Below, piece after piece: positions 8,054 through 14,700 of a DNA stretch of 23,270 nt. The notes below the pieces were generated by a model. That model was given only the letters and a program-made list of their open reading frames with translations, ran no database searches and was not told where the DNA came from. Every line of letters starts with the position of its first letter. Position 1 is the first letter of the stretch. Both the position numbers and the translations under genes were made by a program. Source of the stretch: JBJHBY01 sp050485745 (GTDB lineage: Bacteria > Pseudomonadota > Gammaproteobacteria > Pseudomonadales > CAMLJR01); contig JBJHBY010000018.1 in NCBI GenBank assembly GCA_050485745.1, forward strand, positions 1 to 23,270. Reading direction: 5' to 3'.

Positions 8054-8091
8054 GGCCTGGTTGTTGGTGTGGGTTGCACTCCCCCGGCGGG

Positions 8092-8391
8092 TCAGGGCAG
8101 AACCTGGCGGAAGGGTTTGACGCGTACCGAGGCATAGACCCCTGCGGCGACATAAGGATCCGCCTCGGCCCAGCGCCGGGCGCTTTCCAGGGTGTCGAAC
8201 TCCGCCACGACCAGACTGCCGCTGAAGCCGGCATCGCCGGGGTCCTCGCAATCGATGGCGGGGTGTGGCCCGGCCAGCACCAGGCGCCCTGCATCGCGCA
8301 ACTGTCGCAGCCGCGCCAGGTGGGCGTCGCGAACGGGCAGGCGCAGGGGCAGGCTCTCGGGTATATCTTCGCTGATGATGGCGTAAAGCAT
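8092..8391 (-). CDS. YciI family protein
   Basis: A 99-residue cytoplasmic protein of the YciI family, which has a ferredoxin-like alpha/beta fold. The pattern MLYAIISED, then RDAHLARLRQLRDAGRLVLAGP, and later GSLVVAEFDTLESARRWAEADPYVAAGVYASVRVKPF is typical. The conserved histidine (about residue 24) and an aspartate (about 78, in ADPY) that form the putative active site are both present. The biochemical role of the family is unresolved. The ATG at 8391 has a TAGGGA-like ribosome binding site about 7 bases upstream. The gene starts 9 bases after the VC0807-like gene and is followed 38 bases later by the ygiM-like gene, so it is probably cotranscribed with both. Confidence 0.9.
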   Translation of the reverse strand: MLYAIISEDIPESLPLRLPVRDAHLARLRQLRDAGRLVLAGPHPAIDCEDPGDAGFSGSLVVAEFDTLESARRWAEADPYVAAGVYASVRVKPFRQVLP

Positions 8392-8400
8392 GAAGTATCC

Positions 8401-9099
8401 CTACTGGCCCTGTACGATCTCTTCCATAGGCAGTTGCGTCAGCTTCTGCAGGCTGTGGAACAGGTAGAAAAGAGCGCCCATCAGCACCAGGGTGCAGGGC
8501 AGGGCGATCACCGGGAAGCTCAGTGCGGTGAGCTTGCCGAGTTCTTCGTTGAAGGCGGCGGTGCCGGGGGGGCTGACGAGGATAACCCGGGCAAGGATGT
8601 AGTTCAGCACCGAGGACAGAAAGAACGACCCGGCGACCATCAGCGAGGCGATCTGCAGGCGGCGCTCGAACAGGGCTTCGGCGCCATGCGCCCTGAGTGC
8701 GGCGTCGACCTGGGTGACCTTGAGAATCTGCTCATTGAAGAGGAAGGTACGCACCAGCGGATAGCGGGTCTTCAGCGAGATCAGCGTGGCCAGGCCCAGC
8801 ATCCCGGGGATGGCTGCCTCCTTGATGGCGATGTATTGCGGATCCAGCTGCAGCAGGCTGATACCACCGGTGAGCAGCACGCTGATCACACCCAGGGCGG
8901 AGAAGAAGTTGATCTTGCGGATGCGCACGTAATCGCGCAGGCCGTAGAGCACCGGAAAGGCCAGTGCGACGATGACGCCGTAGGCCGGGCCGAGGTGATC
9001 ATCGCCACTGAGCTTCATCAGCACCAGGGTCGGGATGATGATATTGAAACCGAGATTGGCAAGAAGGCTGGGGCGTTTTCGGGTGTCGGAATCGGGCAT
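8401..9099 (-). CDS. VC0807-like (septation protein A-like) multi-pass membrane protein
   Basis: A 232-residue integral membrane protein with about six hydrophobic segments, including ones near residues 12-28, 40-56, 65-85, 95-112, 150-172 and 190-212. The segment LGFNIIIPTLVLMKL, then GPAYGVIVALAFPVLYGLRDYVRIRKINFFSALGVISVLLTGG, resembles the VC0807 family and, more distantly, intracellular septation protein A. A YciI-like gene directly downstream matches the neighbourhood of septation-protein genes, in which yciI lies near yciB. The function is unknown, and transport cannot be claimed from this sequence. This is the first gene of the minus-strand cluster. The ATG at 9099 lacks a clear ribosome binding site. 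It is divergent from the PHP-domain gene across a 143-base region. Confidence 0.75.
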   Translation of the reverse strand: MPDSDTRKRPSLLANLGFNIIIPTLVLMKLSGDDHLGPAYGVIVALAFPVLYGLRDYVRIRKINFFSALGVISVLLTGGISLLQLDPQYIAIKEAAIPGMLGLATLISLKTRYPLVRTFLFNEQILKVTQVDAALRAHGAEALFERRLQIASLMVAGSFFLSSVLNYILARVILVSPPGTAAFNEELGKLTALSFPVIALPCTLVLMGALFYLFHSLQKLTQLPMEEIVQGQ

Positions 9100-9173
9100 G
9101 GCTGGAATCGGTCAGGCGCTCATGGAAGCGGCGTGTTCGGCAGTTGTTTCTGGTGCATGTCCGGCGCCGGCCA

Positions 9174-9202
9174 TTGGCGGGTCCATCCGGGACTAATATA
9201 CT
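9174..9202 (+). promoter_or_regulatory. Predicted sigma70-type promoter for rnm-yciO
   Basis: A -35-like TTGGCG at 9174-9179 and a -10-like TATACT at 9197-9202 are separated by 17 bases, the optimal sigma70 spacing. Transcription would begin near 9209, leaving a leader of about 35 bases (or 73 if the TTG at 9282 is the start). It is the best two-box match in the divergent region. No equally good promoter was found for the minus-strand cluster, which must also start here. Confidence 0.6.
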
Positions 9203-9242
9203 GGTTTTGCGCCATGGCCTCTACCCTTGAAACTCGAGGGCT

Positions 9243-10136
9243 GTGAGCGACTTCCCGAGCCCCGGCCCCACGGAGTCCGTATTGTCCATTGATCTGCACG
9301 CCCACAGCGATGCCTCCGACGGGGATCTCTCCCCACTCGCCCTGTACCAGCGCGCCGCGGCACAGGGGGTGGAAGTGCTCGCCCTGACCGATCACGACAC
9401 CGCCCAGGGCCTGCGCGACCTGCGCAGGCAACTGCCCGACGCCGGGCCGCGGCTGGTGAGTGGGATCGAACTGTCCTGTGTCTGGCAGGGCGTGACCCTG
9501 CATGTGGTGGGTCTGGGCGTGCATATCGACCACCCCGCCCTGCGTTTTGCCGAGTCCTGCCAGAAGGTCGCACGCGAGGGGCGGGCGCGACTGATTGCGC
9601 GGCGCCTGGAGCGTTTCGGTTTCCGCGGCGGCCTGGATGGCGCCCGCGCCATTGCCGGGCGCGATGCCGTGGGGCGCCCCCATTTTGCCGCCTGGCTGCT
9701 GGCACAGGGGCATGTGCGCAGCATGGCCGAGGCCTTTGATCGCTATCTTGGCGCGGGTAAGGCGGGGGATGTGCAGGCCACCTGGCCCGGGCTGGAGCAG
9801 GTCATCTACTGGATTCGCCGCAGCGGTGGCCTGGCGGTGCTGGCGCATCCGCTGACCTATCGCCTCACCCGCAGCCGCATGGTACGCCTGCTGCGGGCGT
9901 TTCGTGATGCCGGCGGCGCAGCCATCGAAGTCGTCAGCGGGGTGCAGCCGGTCGATCAGACCCGGCAGCTTGCCCGTCTGGCCCGGGAGCACGGCCTGCT
10001 GGCCTCCCAGGGTAGCGACTTCCACGGGCCGCGGGACCACTGGCGCGAACTCGGCAGAATGTCGCCACTACCCCCTGACTGCGAGCCACTCTGGTACGCG
10101 CATCCCCTGCCGGATTTCGAAGGAGCCCGCGCTTGA
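9243..10136 (+). CDS. rnm: PHP-domain phosphoesterase, RNase AM/YciV-like
   Basis: A 297-residue PHP-fold phosphoesterase orthologous to E. coli YciV (RNase AM), a 5'-3' exoribonuclease that trims 5' ends of small structured RNAs and also hydrolyses 3',5'-nucleotide bisphosphates. Metal-binding motifs are DLHAHSDASDG (17-27), LTDHDT (about 48-53), VSGIELS, GRPHFA, VLAHP and GSDFHG, all in the expected order. The GTG at 9243 is the longest start. A TTG at 9282 has a GGAG ribosome binding site 6 bases upstream and would begin 3 residues before the DLHAH motif, so it may be the true start. The gene overlaps yciO by 4 bases, and the yciV-yciO pair also occurs in E. coli, which supports the assignment. 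Confidence 0.88.
   Translation: MSDFPSPGPTESVLSIDLHAHSDASDGDLSPLALYQRAAAQGVEVLALTDHDTAQGLRDLRRQLPDAGPRLVSGIELSCVWQGVTLHVVGLGVHIDHPALRFAESCQKVAREGRARLIARRLERFGFRGGLDGARAIAGRDAVGRPHFAAWLLAQGHVRSMAEAFDRYLGAGKAGDVQATWPGLEQVIYWIRRSGGLAVLAHPLTYRLTRSRMVRLLRAFRDAGGAAIEVVSGVQPVDQTRQLARLAREHGLLASQGSDFHGPRDHWRELGRMSPLPPDCEPLWYAHPLPDFEGARA
10120..10125 (+). promoter_or_regulatory. Ribosome binding site of yciO (decides a TTG start)
   Basis: AAGGAG lies 7 bases before the TTG at 10133, inside the 3' end of the PHP-domain gene. It is the main sequence evidence that this rare start codon is used. Confidence 0.75.
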
Positions 10137-10759
10137 GCCAGTTTTTCCAGATCCATCCGGACAACCCACAGCCGCGGCTGATCAAGCAGGCGGTCGAGAT
10201 TCTGCGGGGGCGGGGGGTGATTGCCTACCCGACGGACTCCGCCTACGCGCTGGGTTGCCTGATCGGCGAAAAGAGCGCCATGGAGCGCATCCGCCGCATC
10301 CGCCGCCTCGACGATGAGCATAACTTCACCCTGATGTGCCGCGACCTGTCCGAGCTCGGTACCTATGCCCGGGTCGACAACAGCGTCTACCGCCTGCTGC
10401 GGCAGCACACCCCAGGGCCCTACACGTTCATCCTCAAGGCGACCGGTGAGGTGCCGCGCCGATTGATGCACCCCAAGCGGCGCACCATTGGCCTGCGCGT
10501 ACCCGACAATGCTGTGACCCTCGCCTTGCTCGAGGCCCTGGACGAGCCGCTGATGAGCGTGACGCTGATCCTGCCCGGCGATGATCTGCCGATGACCGAC
10601 CCCCATGACATCCGCCAGACCCTGGAACACCAGGTGGACCTGGTGATCGATGGTGGCTACTGCGGGCTGGAGCCCACCACGGTTGTCGATCTGGTCGAGC
10701 TGCCGCCAGTGGTTCGGCGGCAGGGCCTGGGAGATGCATCGAGCCTGGTCGTCGACTGA
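10133..10759 (+). CDS. yciO: YciO (Sua5/YrdC/TsaC-like protein)
   Basis: A 208-residue YrdC-fold protein very close to E. coli YciO from its first residues (MSQFFQIHPDNPQPRLI). The motifs RGVIAYPTDSAYALGC, HNFTLMCRDLSEL, PGPYTFILKAT, RTIGLRVP and GGYCGLEPTTVVDL follow. The family binds double-stranded RNA and nucleotides. TsaC/Sua5 members make threonylcarbamoyl-AMP for tRNA t6A; YciO is a paralogue whose role has been less clear. Translation starts at a TTG (10133) overlapping the rnm stop (TTGA). The start is supported by an ideal AAGGAG at 10120-10125, 7 bases upstream, and by exact alignment with the E. coli N-terminus. No Sua5-type C-terminal domain is present. Confidence 0.93.
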   Translation: MSQFFQIHPDNPQPRLIKQAVEILRGRGVIAYPTDSAYALGCLIGEKSAMERIRRIRRLDDEHNFTLMCRDLSELGTYARVDNSVYRLLRQHTPGPYTFILKATGEVPRRLMHPKRRTIGLRVPDNAVTLALLEALDEPLMSVTLILPGDDLPMTDPHDIRQTLEHQVDLVIDGGYCGLEPTTVVDLVELPPVVRRQGLGDASSLVVD

Positions 10760-10805
10760 GGCCTGGGGGCTCTGGCGCGGCTACCGGGCCGGCTTCGCAT
10801 CGGTC

Positions 10806-10811
10806 TATAAT
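10806..10811 (+). promoter_or_regulatory. Predicted -10 element upstream of scpA
   Basis: A perfect TATAAT sits in a GC-rich 99-base gap between yciO and scpA. Transcription would start near 10818. No good -35 box is visible 16-18 bases upstream (the bases there read ACCGGG), so the promoter may need an activator or be weak. An AGGAGG ribosome binding site follows at 10841-10846, 12 bases before the GTG of scpA. Confidence 0.5.
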
Positions 10812-10858
10812 GGCGCCCACTGTGCCGGCCCATTCCCTCGAGGAGGACACCCCCCAGC

Positions 10859-11755
10859 GTGCAACAGGAAGCTTCAGCCGTCATCGAAGGCGCAGCCGCG
10901 GACGCAGTGCAGGCCGCGGAGCCTGAAGGCCGTTCGACGCCACGGCTGGTGGCCCTGCGCAGCATGGGGGTCAGTCAGGGTGAGCTGCCCTTCGCCCTGG
11001 TGCAGGGCAAGGCGGTCACGGAACTGCCCAGGGATCTTTACATCCCCCCTGAAGCACTGGAAGTTTTCCTCGAGGCCTTCGAAGGCCCCCTCGATCTGCT
11101 GCTGTACCTGATCCGTCGCCAGAATATCGACATCCTCGATATCAATGTCGCCGAAATTACGGCCCAGTACATGCAGTATGTCGACATGATGAGTGCGATG
11201 CAGTTTGAGCTCGCCGCCGAATACCTGGTGATGGCGGCCATGCTCGCGGAAATCAAGTCGCGTATGTTGTTGCCGCGGGCCAGCGAGGTGGAGGAGGACG
11301 AAGACGACCCCCGTGCCGAGCTGATTCGCCGTCTGCAGGAATACGAACGCTTCAAGCAGGCCGCCGAGGATATCGATGACTTGCCGCGGGTAGGGCGCGA
11401 AATCCACCTGGCCAGCGCCGCTCCGCCGGATATCCAGCGGGTGCGCGCCGAGCCCGAGGTCAGTCTGAAGGAGCTGATGCTTGCGCTTGGCGAAGTCCTG
11501 CGCCGCGCCGACATGTTCGAGAGCCACCATGTGCAGCGCGAGCGATTGTCCACGCGGGAACGCATGTCGGAGGTGCTGTCGCGCCTGTCCGCGGAGCGCT
11601 TCACCCCGTTCGTGACGCTGTTTTCCGCCGGGGAGGGGCGCCTCGGTGTCGTGGTAACCTTTCTCGCGGTCATGGAGCTGATCAAGGAATCCCTGATTGA
11701 ACTGGTACAGACCGAAGCGTTTGGCCCCATCCATGTCAAAGCCCGATCCTCATGA
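10859..11755 (+). CDS. scpA: Segregation and condensation protein A (kleisin ScpA)
   Basis: ScpA is the kleisin subunit that bridges SMC heads and recruits ScpB in the SMC-ScpAB condensin, acting on the nucleoid during chromosome segregation. The 298-residue product has the N-terminal SMC-binding region (LEVFLEAFEGPLDLLLYLI, about 62-80, then DILDINVAEITAQYMQYVD). AAEYLVMAAMLAEIKSRMLLPR comes next, then an acidic linker and a C-terminal winged helix (ERFTPFVTLFS, then VVTFLAVMELIKESLIELVQ). About 55 residues precede the first conserved segment. The GTG at 10859 is supported by AGGAGG upstream, but the 12-base spacing is long, and an internal start cannot be excluded. The stop overlaps scpB (ATGA). 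No smc gene lies in the window. Confidence 0.93.
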   Translation: MQQEASAVIEGAAADAVQAAEPEGRSTPRLVALRSMGVSQGELPFALVQGKAVTELPRDLYIPPEALEVFLEAFEGPLDLLLYLIRRQNIDILDINVAEITAQYMQYVDMMSAMQFELAAEYLVMAAMLAEIKSRMLLPRASEVEEDEDDPRAELIRRLQEYERFKQAAEDIDDLPRVGREIHLASAAPPDIQRVRAEPEVSLKELMLALGEVLRRADMFESHHVQRERLSTRERMSEVLSRLSAERFTPFVTLFSAGEGRLGVVVTFLAVMELIKESLIELVQTEAFGPIHVKARSS

Positions 11756-12480
11756 ATTCAACTGAGCCCCATGTGTTACAGCAGATACTCGAAGGTGTGC
11801 TGCTTACCTCCGGCAAGCCCATGGGCGTGCAGCAACTCGCCGAGTTGTTCGAAGAAGAGGAGCGCCCGGACAACGATGCCATTCGCGCGGCGCTGGCGGC
11901 CATTGCCGAGTCCTGCGCCGGGCGCGGTTTCGAGCTGCGCGAGGTGGCCTCCGGATTTCGCTTCCAGGTGATCCAGGATGTCGCGCCCTGGGTGGCGCGG
12001 CTGTGGGAGGAGAAGCCGCAGCGCTACTCCCGGGCGCTGCTTGAGACCCTGGCGCTGATCGCCTATCGGCAGCCCATCACCCGCGGTGATATCGAGGAGA
12101 TCCGCGGTGTCGCGGTGAGTACCAATATCACCCGCACCCTGCTCGAGCGTGAATGGATCCGCGTCGTGGGGCACAAGGACGTACCGGGTCGCCCGGCAAT
12201 GTACGCGACCACGCGCAAGTTCCTCGACTACTTCAACCTGCGCAATCTCGACGAATTGCCGCCGCTGGCGGAAATCCGCGATCTCGATTCGCTCAATGCG
12301 GCACTGGCACTGGAAGGCGTTGATACACCGATGGAAGTTGACCCGGAGACCGGGCGACCCTCACCCTTGTCGGCCGAAGCCGAAGCCGGGCTGGAGCTGG
12401 CGCAGGCCGCCCCGGTGGAGGGCGCTGAAGCGGCTGCTGGCCACGATGATCCGCGGCGCGGGGTGGCCACTGATGACTGA
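11752..12480 (+). CDS. scpB: Segregation and condensation protein B (ScpB)
   Basis: ScpB dimerises and binds the middle of ScpA to regulate the SMC complex. The 242-residue product has the two winged-helix domains of the family. The N-terminal one includes QILEGVLLTSGKPMGVQQLAELF. The second includes SRALLETLALIAYRQPITRGDIEEIRGVAVSTNI, then GRPAMYATTRKFLDYFNLRNLDELPPL. After about residue 190 there is a non-conserved acidic, proline/alanine-rich tail ending in Asp residues. The ATG overlaps the scpA stop by 4 bases. The 3' end overlaps the start of rluB by 8 bases. scpA-scpB-rluB is a common order in gammaproteobacteria. Confidence 0.94.
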   Translation: MNSTEPHVLQQILEGVLLTSGKPMGVQQLAELFEEEERPDNDAIRAALAAIAESCAGRGFELREVASGFRFQVIQDVAPWVARLWEEKPQRYSRALLETLALIAYRQPITRGDIEEIRGVAVSTNITRTLLEREWIRVVGHKDVPGRPAMYATTRKFLDYFNLRNLDELPPLAEIRDLDSLNAALALEGVDTPMEVDPETGRPSPLSAEAEAGLELAQAAPVEGAEAAAGHDDPRRGVATDD

Positions 12481-13327
12481 GGCGGCGACAGGCGAAAAGC
12501 TGCAGAAGGTTCTCGCCCGCTGCGGCATCGGCTCCCGTCGCGAGATGGAGCAGCTGATCGCCGAAGGGCGGGTGCAGGTGAACGGTCGCGCAGCGGTGAT
12601 TGGTGACCGCGTCGGTTCGGATGACCGGCTCCAGGTGGATGGCCGGCTGGTGCGGCAGGTGGCGCCGGAGGAGCGACCGCGCCGGGTGCTGATCTACAAC
12701 AAGCCCGAAGGCGAAATCTGCACCACGCGCGACCCGGAGGGGCGCCCCTCGGTGTTTGCACGCCTGCCACGGTTGCGCAACGCGCGCTGGATCGCCGTGG
12801 GACGACTGGATTTCAATACCAGCGGCCTGTTGCTGTTTACTACCGATGGCGAGCTTGCGAATGCGCTGATGCATCCATCCACCGGTATTGATCGCGAGTA
12901 TCTGTGCCGGGTGCTGGGTGAGGTCGACGTTGATATGAAGCGGCGTCTGCGCGAGGGCGTGTTACTGGAGGATGGTCTGGCTCGCTTCACCGACCTGACC
13001 GACAGCGGCGGCGAGGGTGCAAATCGCTGGTTCACCGCGTGCCTGATGGAGGGCCGCAACCGCGAGGTGCGGCGCCTGTGGGAGTCCCAGGGCGTTCAGG
13101 TCAGCCGCCTCAAACGGGTGCGCTTTGGCCCCGTGTTCCTGCCTTCGGTCCTGAAGCAGGGGCAATACCGGGATCTCGATCCCGAGGGAGTGGCAGCCTT
13201 GTATCGCTGTGCGGGGCTGGAGCCGCCTGCACCGCAGGCGGTATCGCCCCAGCAGCGTACCCAGATGCAGCGTCAGCAGCGCAAGAACCGGCCCGCGGAG
13301 CGGGGTCAGCGTCGCCGCCGCCGCTGA
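12473..13327 (+). CDS. rluB: 23S rRNA pseudouridine(2605) synthase RluB
   Basis: RluB isomerises a uridine (U2605 in E. coli numbering) of 23S rRNA to pseudouridine during large-subunit assembly. From the ATG at 12473 the 284-residue product has an N-terminal S4 RNA-binding domain (KLQKVLARCGIGSRREMEQLIAEGRVQVNG cut short here: about residues 9-38). The catalytic domain follows, with the conserved GRLDFNTSGLL and nucleophile D113, then LMEGRNREVRRLWE and VSRLKRVRFG. The tail from about residue 255 is Gln/Arg-rich and ends in a run of arginines, a common RluB feature that probably contacts RNA. The open frame extends upstream into scpB, but only the 12473 start gives the family N-terminus. It is the last gene of its operon, and I see no intrinsic terminator on this strand. 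Confidence 0.92.
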   Translation: MTEAATGEKLQKVLARCGIGSRREMEQLIAEGRVQVNGRAAVIGDRVGSDDRLQVDGRLVRQVAPEERPRRVLIYNKPEGEICTTRDPEGRPSVFARLPRLRNARWIAVGRLDFNTSGLLLFTTDGELANALMHPSTGIDREYLCRVLGEVDVDMKRRLREGVLLEDGLARFTDLTDSGGEGANRWFTACLMEGRNREVRRLWESQGVQVSRLKRVRFGPVFLPSVLKQGQYRDLDPEGVAALYRCAGLEPPAPQAVSPQQRTQMQRQQRKNRPAERGQRRRRR

Positions 13328-13390
13328 CCCGGCAACGGGTGTTCAAGGAAGTAGACAGGGGACTCTGTGGCGGGTAACCTGCAGAGGCTA

Positions 13391-13418
13391 CAAAAAAAGA
13401 GCCCCGGCGAACCGGGGC
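13391..13418 (-). terminator. Intrinsic terminator downstream of the GGDEF gene
   Basis: On the minus strand a 7-bp perfect GC stem (13401-13407 with 13412-13418, tetraloop TTCG) is followed by TC and a run of seven T (13398-13392). UUCG is an exceptionally stable tetraloop. It lies about 135 bases past the stop of the GGDEF gene and would end that transcript; the plus strand has no T-run after the stem. Confidence 0.85.
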
Positions 13419-13442
13419 CAAAGCACACACAGCAACTGGTTT

Positions 13443-13531
13443 CCATCGACCGCCGGCCCGTCGTCAATGGGTCGGTGGTGGTGACTGGCAATCCTCACGC
13501 CAACCGGGTGGGGATTGCCGGCCGTCGATGG
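13443..13531 (-). repeat. Long inverted repeat in the 3' untranslated region of the GGDEF gene
   Basis: Bases 13443-13457 and 13517-13531 are inverted copies matching at 14 of 15 positions. A second, perfect 8-base inverted repeat (13487-13494 with 13512-13519) lies partly inside. The two would compete for the same three bases. The element sits between the stop codon and the intrinsic terminator, so any transcript reaching the terminator carries it. Function unknown. Confidence 0.6.
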
Positions 13532-13552
13532 CGTCTGATCCTCAAGCGTTTC

Positions 13553-14482
13553 TCAATCCTTGCCCACGCTTTCCAGCTGCGCCTCACGGGCGACGCGATT
13601 GCGTCCCTCCGCCTTGGCGCGATACATGGCCTGGTCCGCGCGCCGGAACAATGATTCTGCGTTATCGCCGGCGTGCAGAGTGGAGACCCCGATACTGGCA
13701 CTGACCTGGATGTCGCGGCTGGTTTCCGGCCACTGGGCAGGGTCGGCGATGATTTCCCTGAAGCGTTCGGCGATGCGCAGGGCGATTTGCAGGGAGGCCT
13801 GAGGCAGGGCCACCACGAACTCCTCGCCGCCGAAACGGAACACGCCATCCGATGTGCGGCAGGTGCCACGCAGTACTTTCGCCGCCTCGCGCAGTATCTG
13901 ATCGCCGCGGTCGTGGCCGAGTTCATCGTTGATGCGCTTGAAATGGTCGAGGTCGATCACCACGAGGGACAGGGGTGTCTGCTGGCGGCTGGCCAGGGCG
14001 ATTTCGCGCTGCAGGGTGAGCTCCATTGCGGTGCGGTTGCCGAGGCCGGTCAGGGCGTCGCGCATCGCCAGGTTGAGCGCCTGCTGATAGAGCAGGGCTG
14101 CGCGCAGTGGCCAGACCAGCGTGCCGATCAGCCCCTCGATCTGCTCCAGAACCGCGTCCGCAAAGCGGCTGCGGCGGTACAGGGTGAGATTGCCGAGGTC
14201 GGTGCGGGCCACGGTCAGCTGGTAATCGGCGCTGTGGCTGCCGCCCTTGCCGCAAGTAAGGGTCTCGGAGCCATCCGCGGGCTGGAAGGTTAGTCGCGCC
14301 AGCCCGAAGCCCTTGGTGATGGAATCAAAAAAATGCTGCAGCAGTGCCTCCGGCTCAAGGTGGCGGGGCAGTTGCTCCAGCAGATCCTGGCGCAGGGCCT
14401 GCAGATGATCGTCGCCCAGCGGCGGCTGGATGCGGCTTTCATTGCCGCCGGCGAGTCGGGCTCTGGGGGTGCGCGATACCAT
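13553..14482 (-). CDS. GGDEF-domain diguanylate cyclase with N-terminal GAF-like region
   Basis: From the ATG at 14482 this is a 309-residue soluble protein. The C-terminal GGDEF domain (about 140-300) would make cyclic di-GMP from two GTP. The active-site loop reads GGEEF (218-222), preceded by DALTGLGNR and VVIDLDHFKRINDELGHDRGD. The RTSD tetrapeptide (209-212) exactly five residues before GGEEF is the inhibitory I-site, so product feedback is expected. The N-terminal region (about 28-130; FFDSITKGFGLARLTF, then TLYRRSRFADAVLEQIEGLIGTLVWPLRAALLYQ) has no membrane segment and looks like a small GAF-type sensor followed by a signalling helix. A TTG at 14548 would add 22 residues but has a weak context. 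The signal sensed is unknown. The nearby PNAG genes are a possible target of c-di-GMP. Confidence 0.9.
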   Translation of the reverse strand: MVSRTPRARLAGGNESRIQPPLGDDHLQALRQDLLEQLPRHLEPEALLQHFFDSITKGFGLARLTFQPADGSETLTCGKGGSHSADYQLTVARTDLGNLTLYRRSRFADAVLEQIEGLIGTLVWPLRAALLYQQALNLAMRDALTGLGNRTAMELTLQREIALASRQQTPLSLVVIDLDHFKRINDELGHDRGDQILREAAKVLRGTCRTSDGVFRFGGEEFVVALPQASLQIALRIAERFREIIADPAQWPETSRDIQVSASIGVSTLHAGDNAESLFRRADQAMYRAKAEGRNRVAREAQLESVGKD

Positions 14483-14573
14483 GTATCGATTCTCGTGTCG
14501 CCAGGACTGTGGTGATGCCTGATCCTGACATAACAAGAACCGTACCAATTTCAGAAACCTTGCTTTTTATTTA

Positions 14574-14604
14574 TATATATCAGTGGCTTGTGAGGGTGTG
14601 TCAG
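14574..14604 (-). promoter_or_regulatory. Candidate promoter and AT-rich island upstream of the GGDEF gene
   Basis: On the minus strand CTGACA (14604-14599) is followed after 19 bases by TATATA (14579-14574), within the only markedly AT-rich tract of the window (about 14562-14580). The spacing is longer than optimal. Transcription would start near 14567, giving a leader of about 85 bases to the ATG at 14482. It lies just past the acnB terminator, as expected for an independent transcript. Confidence 0.4.
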
Positions 14605-14637
14605 TAGGCTGTCGCTACCTGGTTGCGTCGATCAGTC

Positions 14638-14673
14638 AAAAAAATGCCGCGGCCGGGATGTCCCGGTCGCGGC
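14638..14673 (-). terminator. Intrinsic terminator of acnB
   Basis: On the minus strand a 12-bp GC-rich stem (14673-14662 with 14657-14646, one C-A mismatch, four-base loop) is followed by AT and seven T (14644-14638). It begins 27 bases after the acnB stop, a standard position for a rho-independent terminator. Confidence 0.88.
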
Positions 14674-14700
14674 TGATGGGGTGCCGGTGACGGTGTTCTG

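Noticed and set aside
8054..8251. A 66-residue N-terminal extension of the YgiM-like protein
   Set aside because: It is Arg-rich, overlaps the YciI-like gene, and would place the signal peptide inside the protein.
8074..9246. A 390-codon plus-strand frame opposite the YciI-like and VC0807-like genes
   Set aside because: It is antisense to two recognisable genes and has no domain; the gene assignments on the minus strand explain the region.
13367..13654. A 95-codon plus-strand frame after rluB
   Set aside because: It crosses the minus-strand terminator and the end of the GGDEF gene and has no recognisable domain.
14483..14548. TTG start adding 22 residues to the GGDEF protein
   Set aside because: The added sequence has no family similarity that I can see and a weak ribosome binding site. 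I keep the ATG at 14482, though the choice is not certain.
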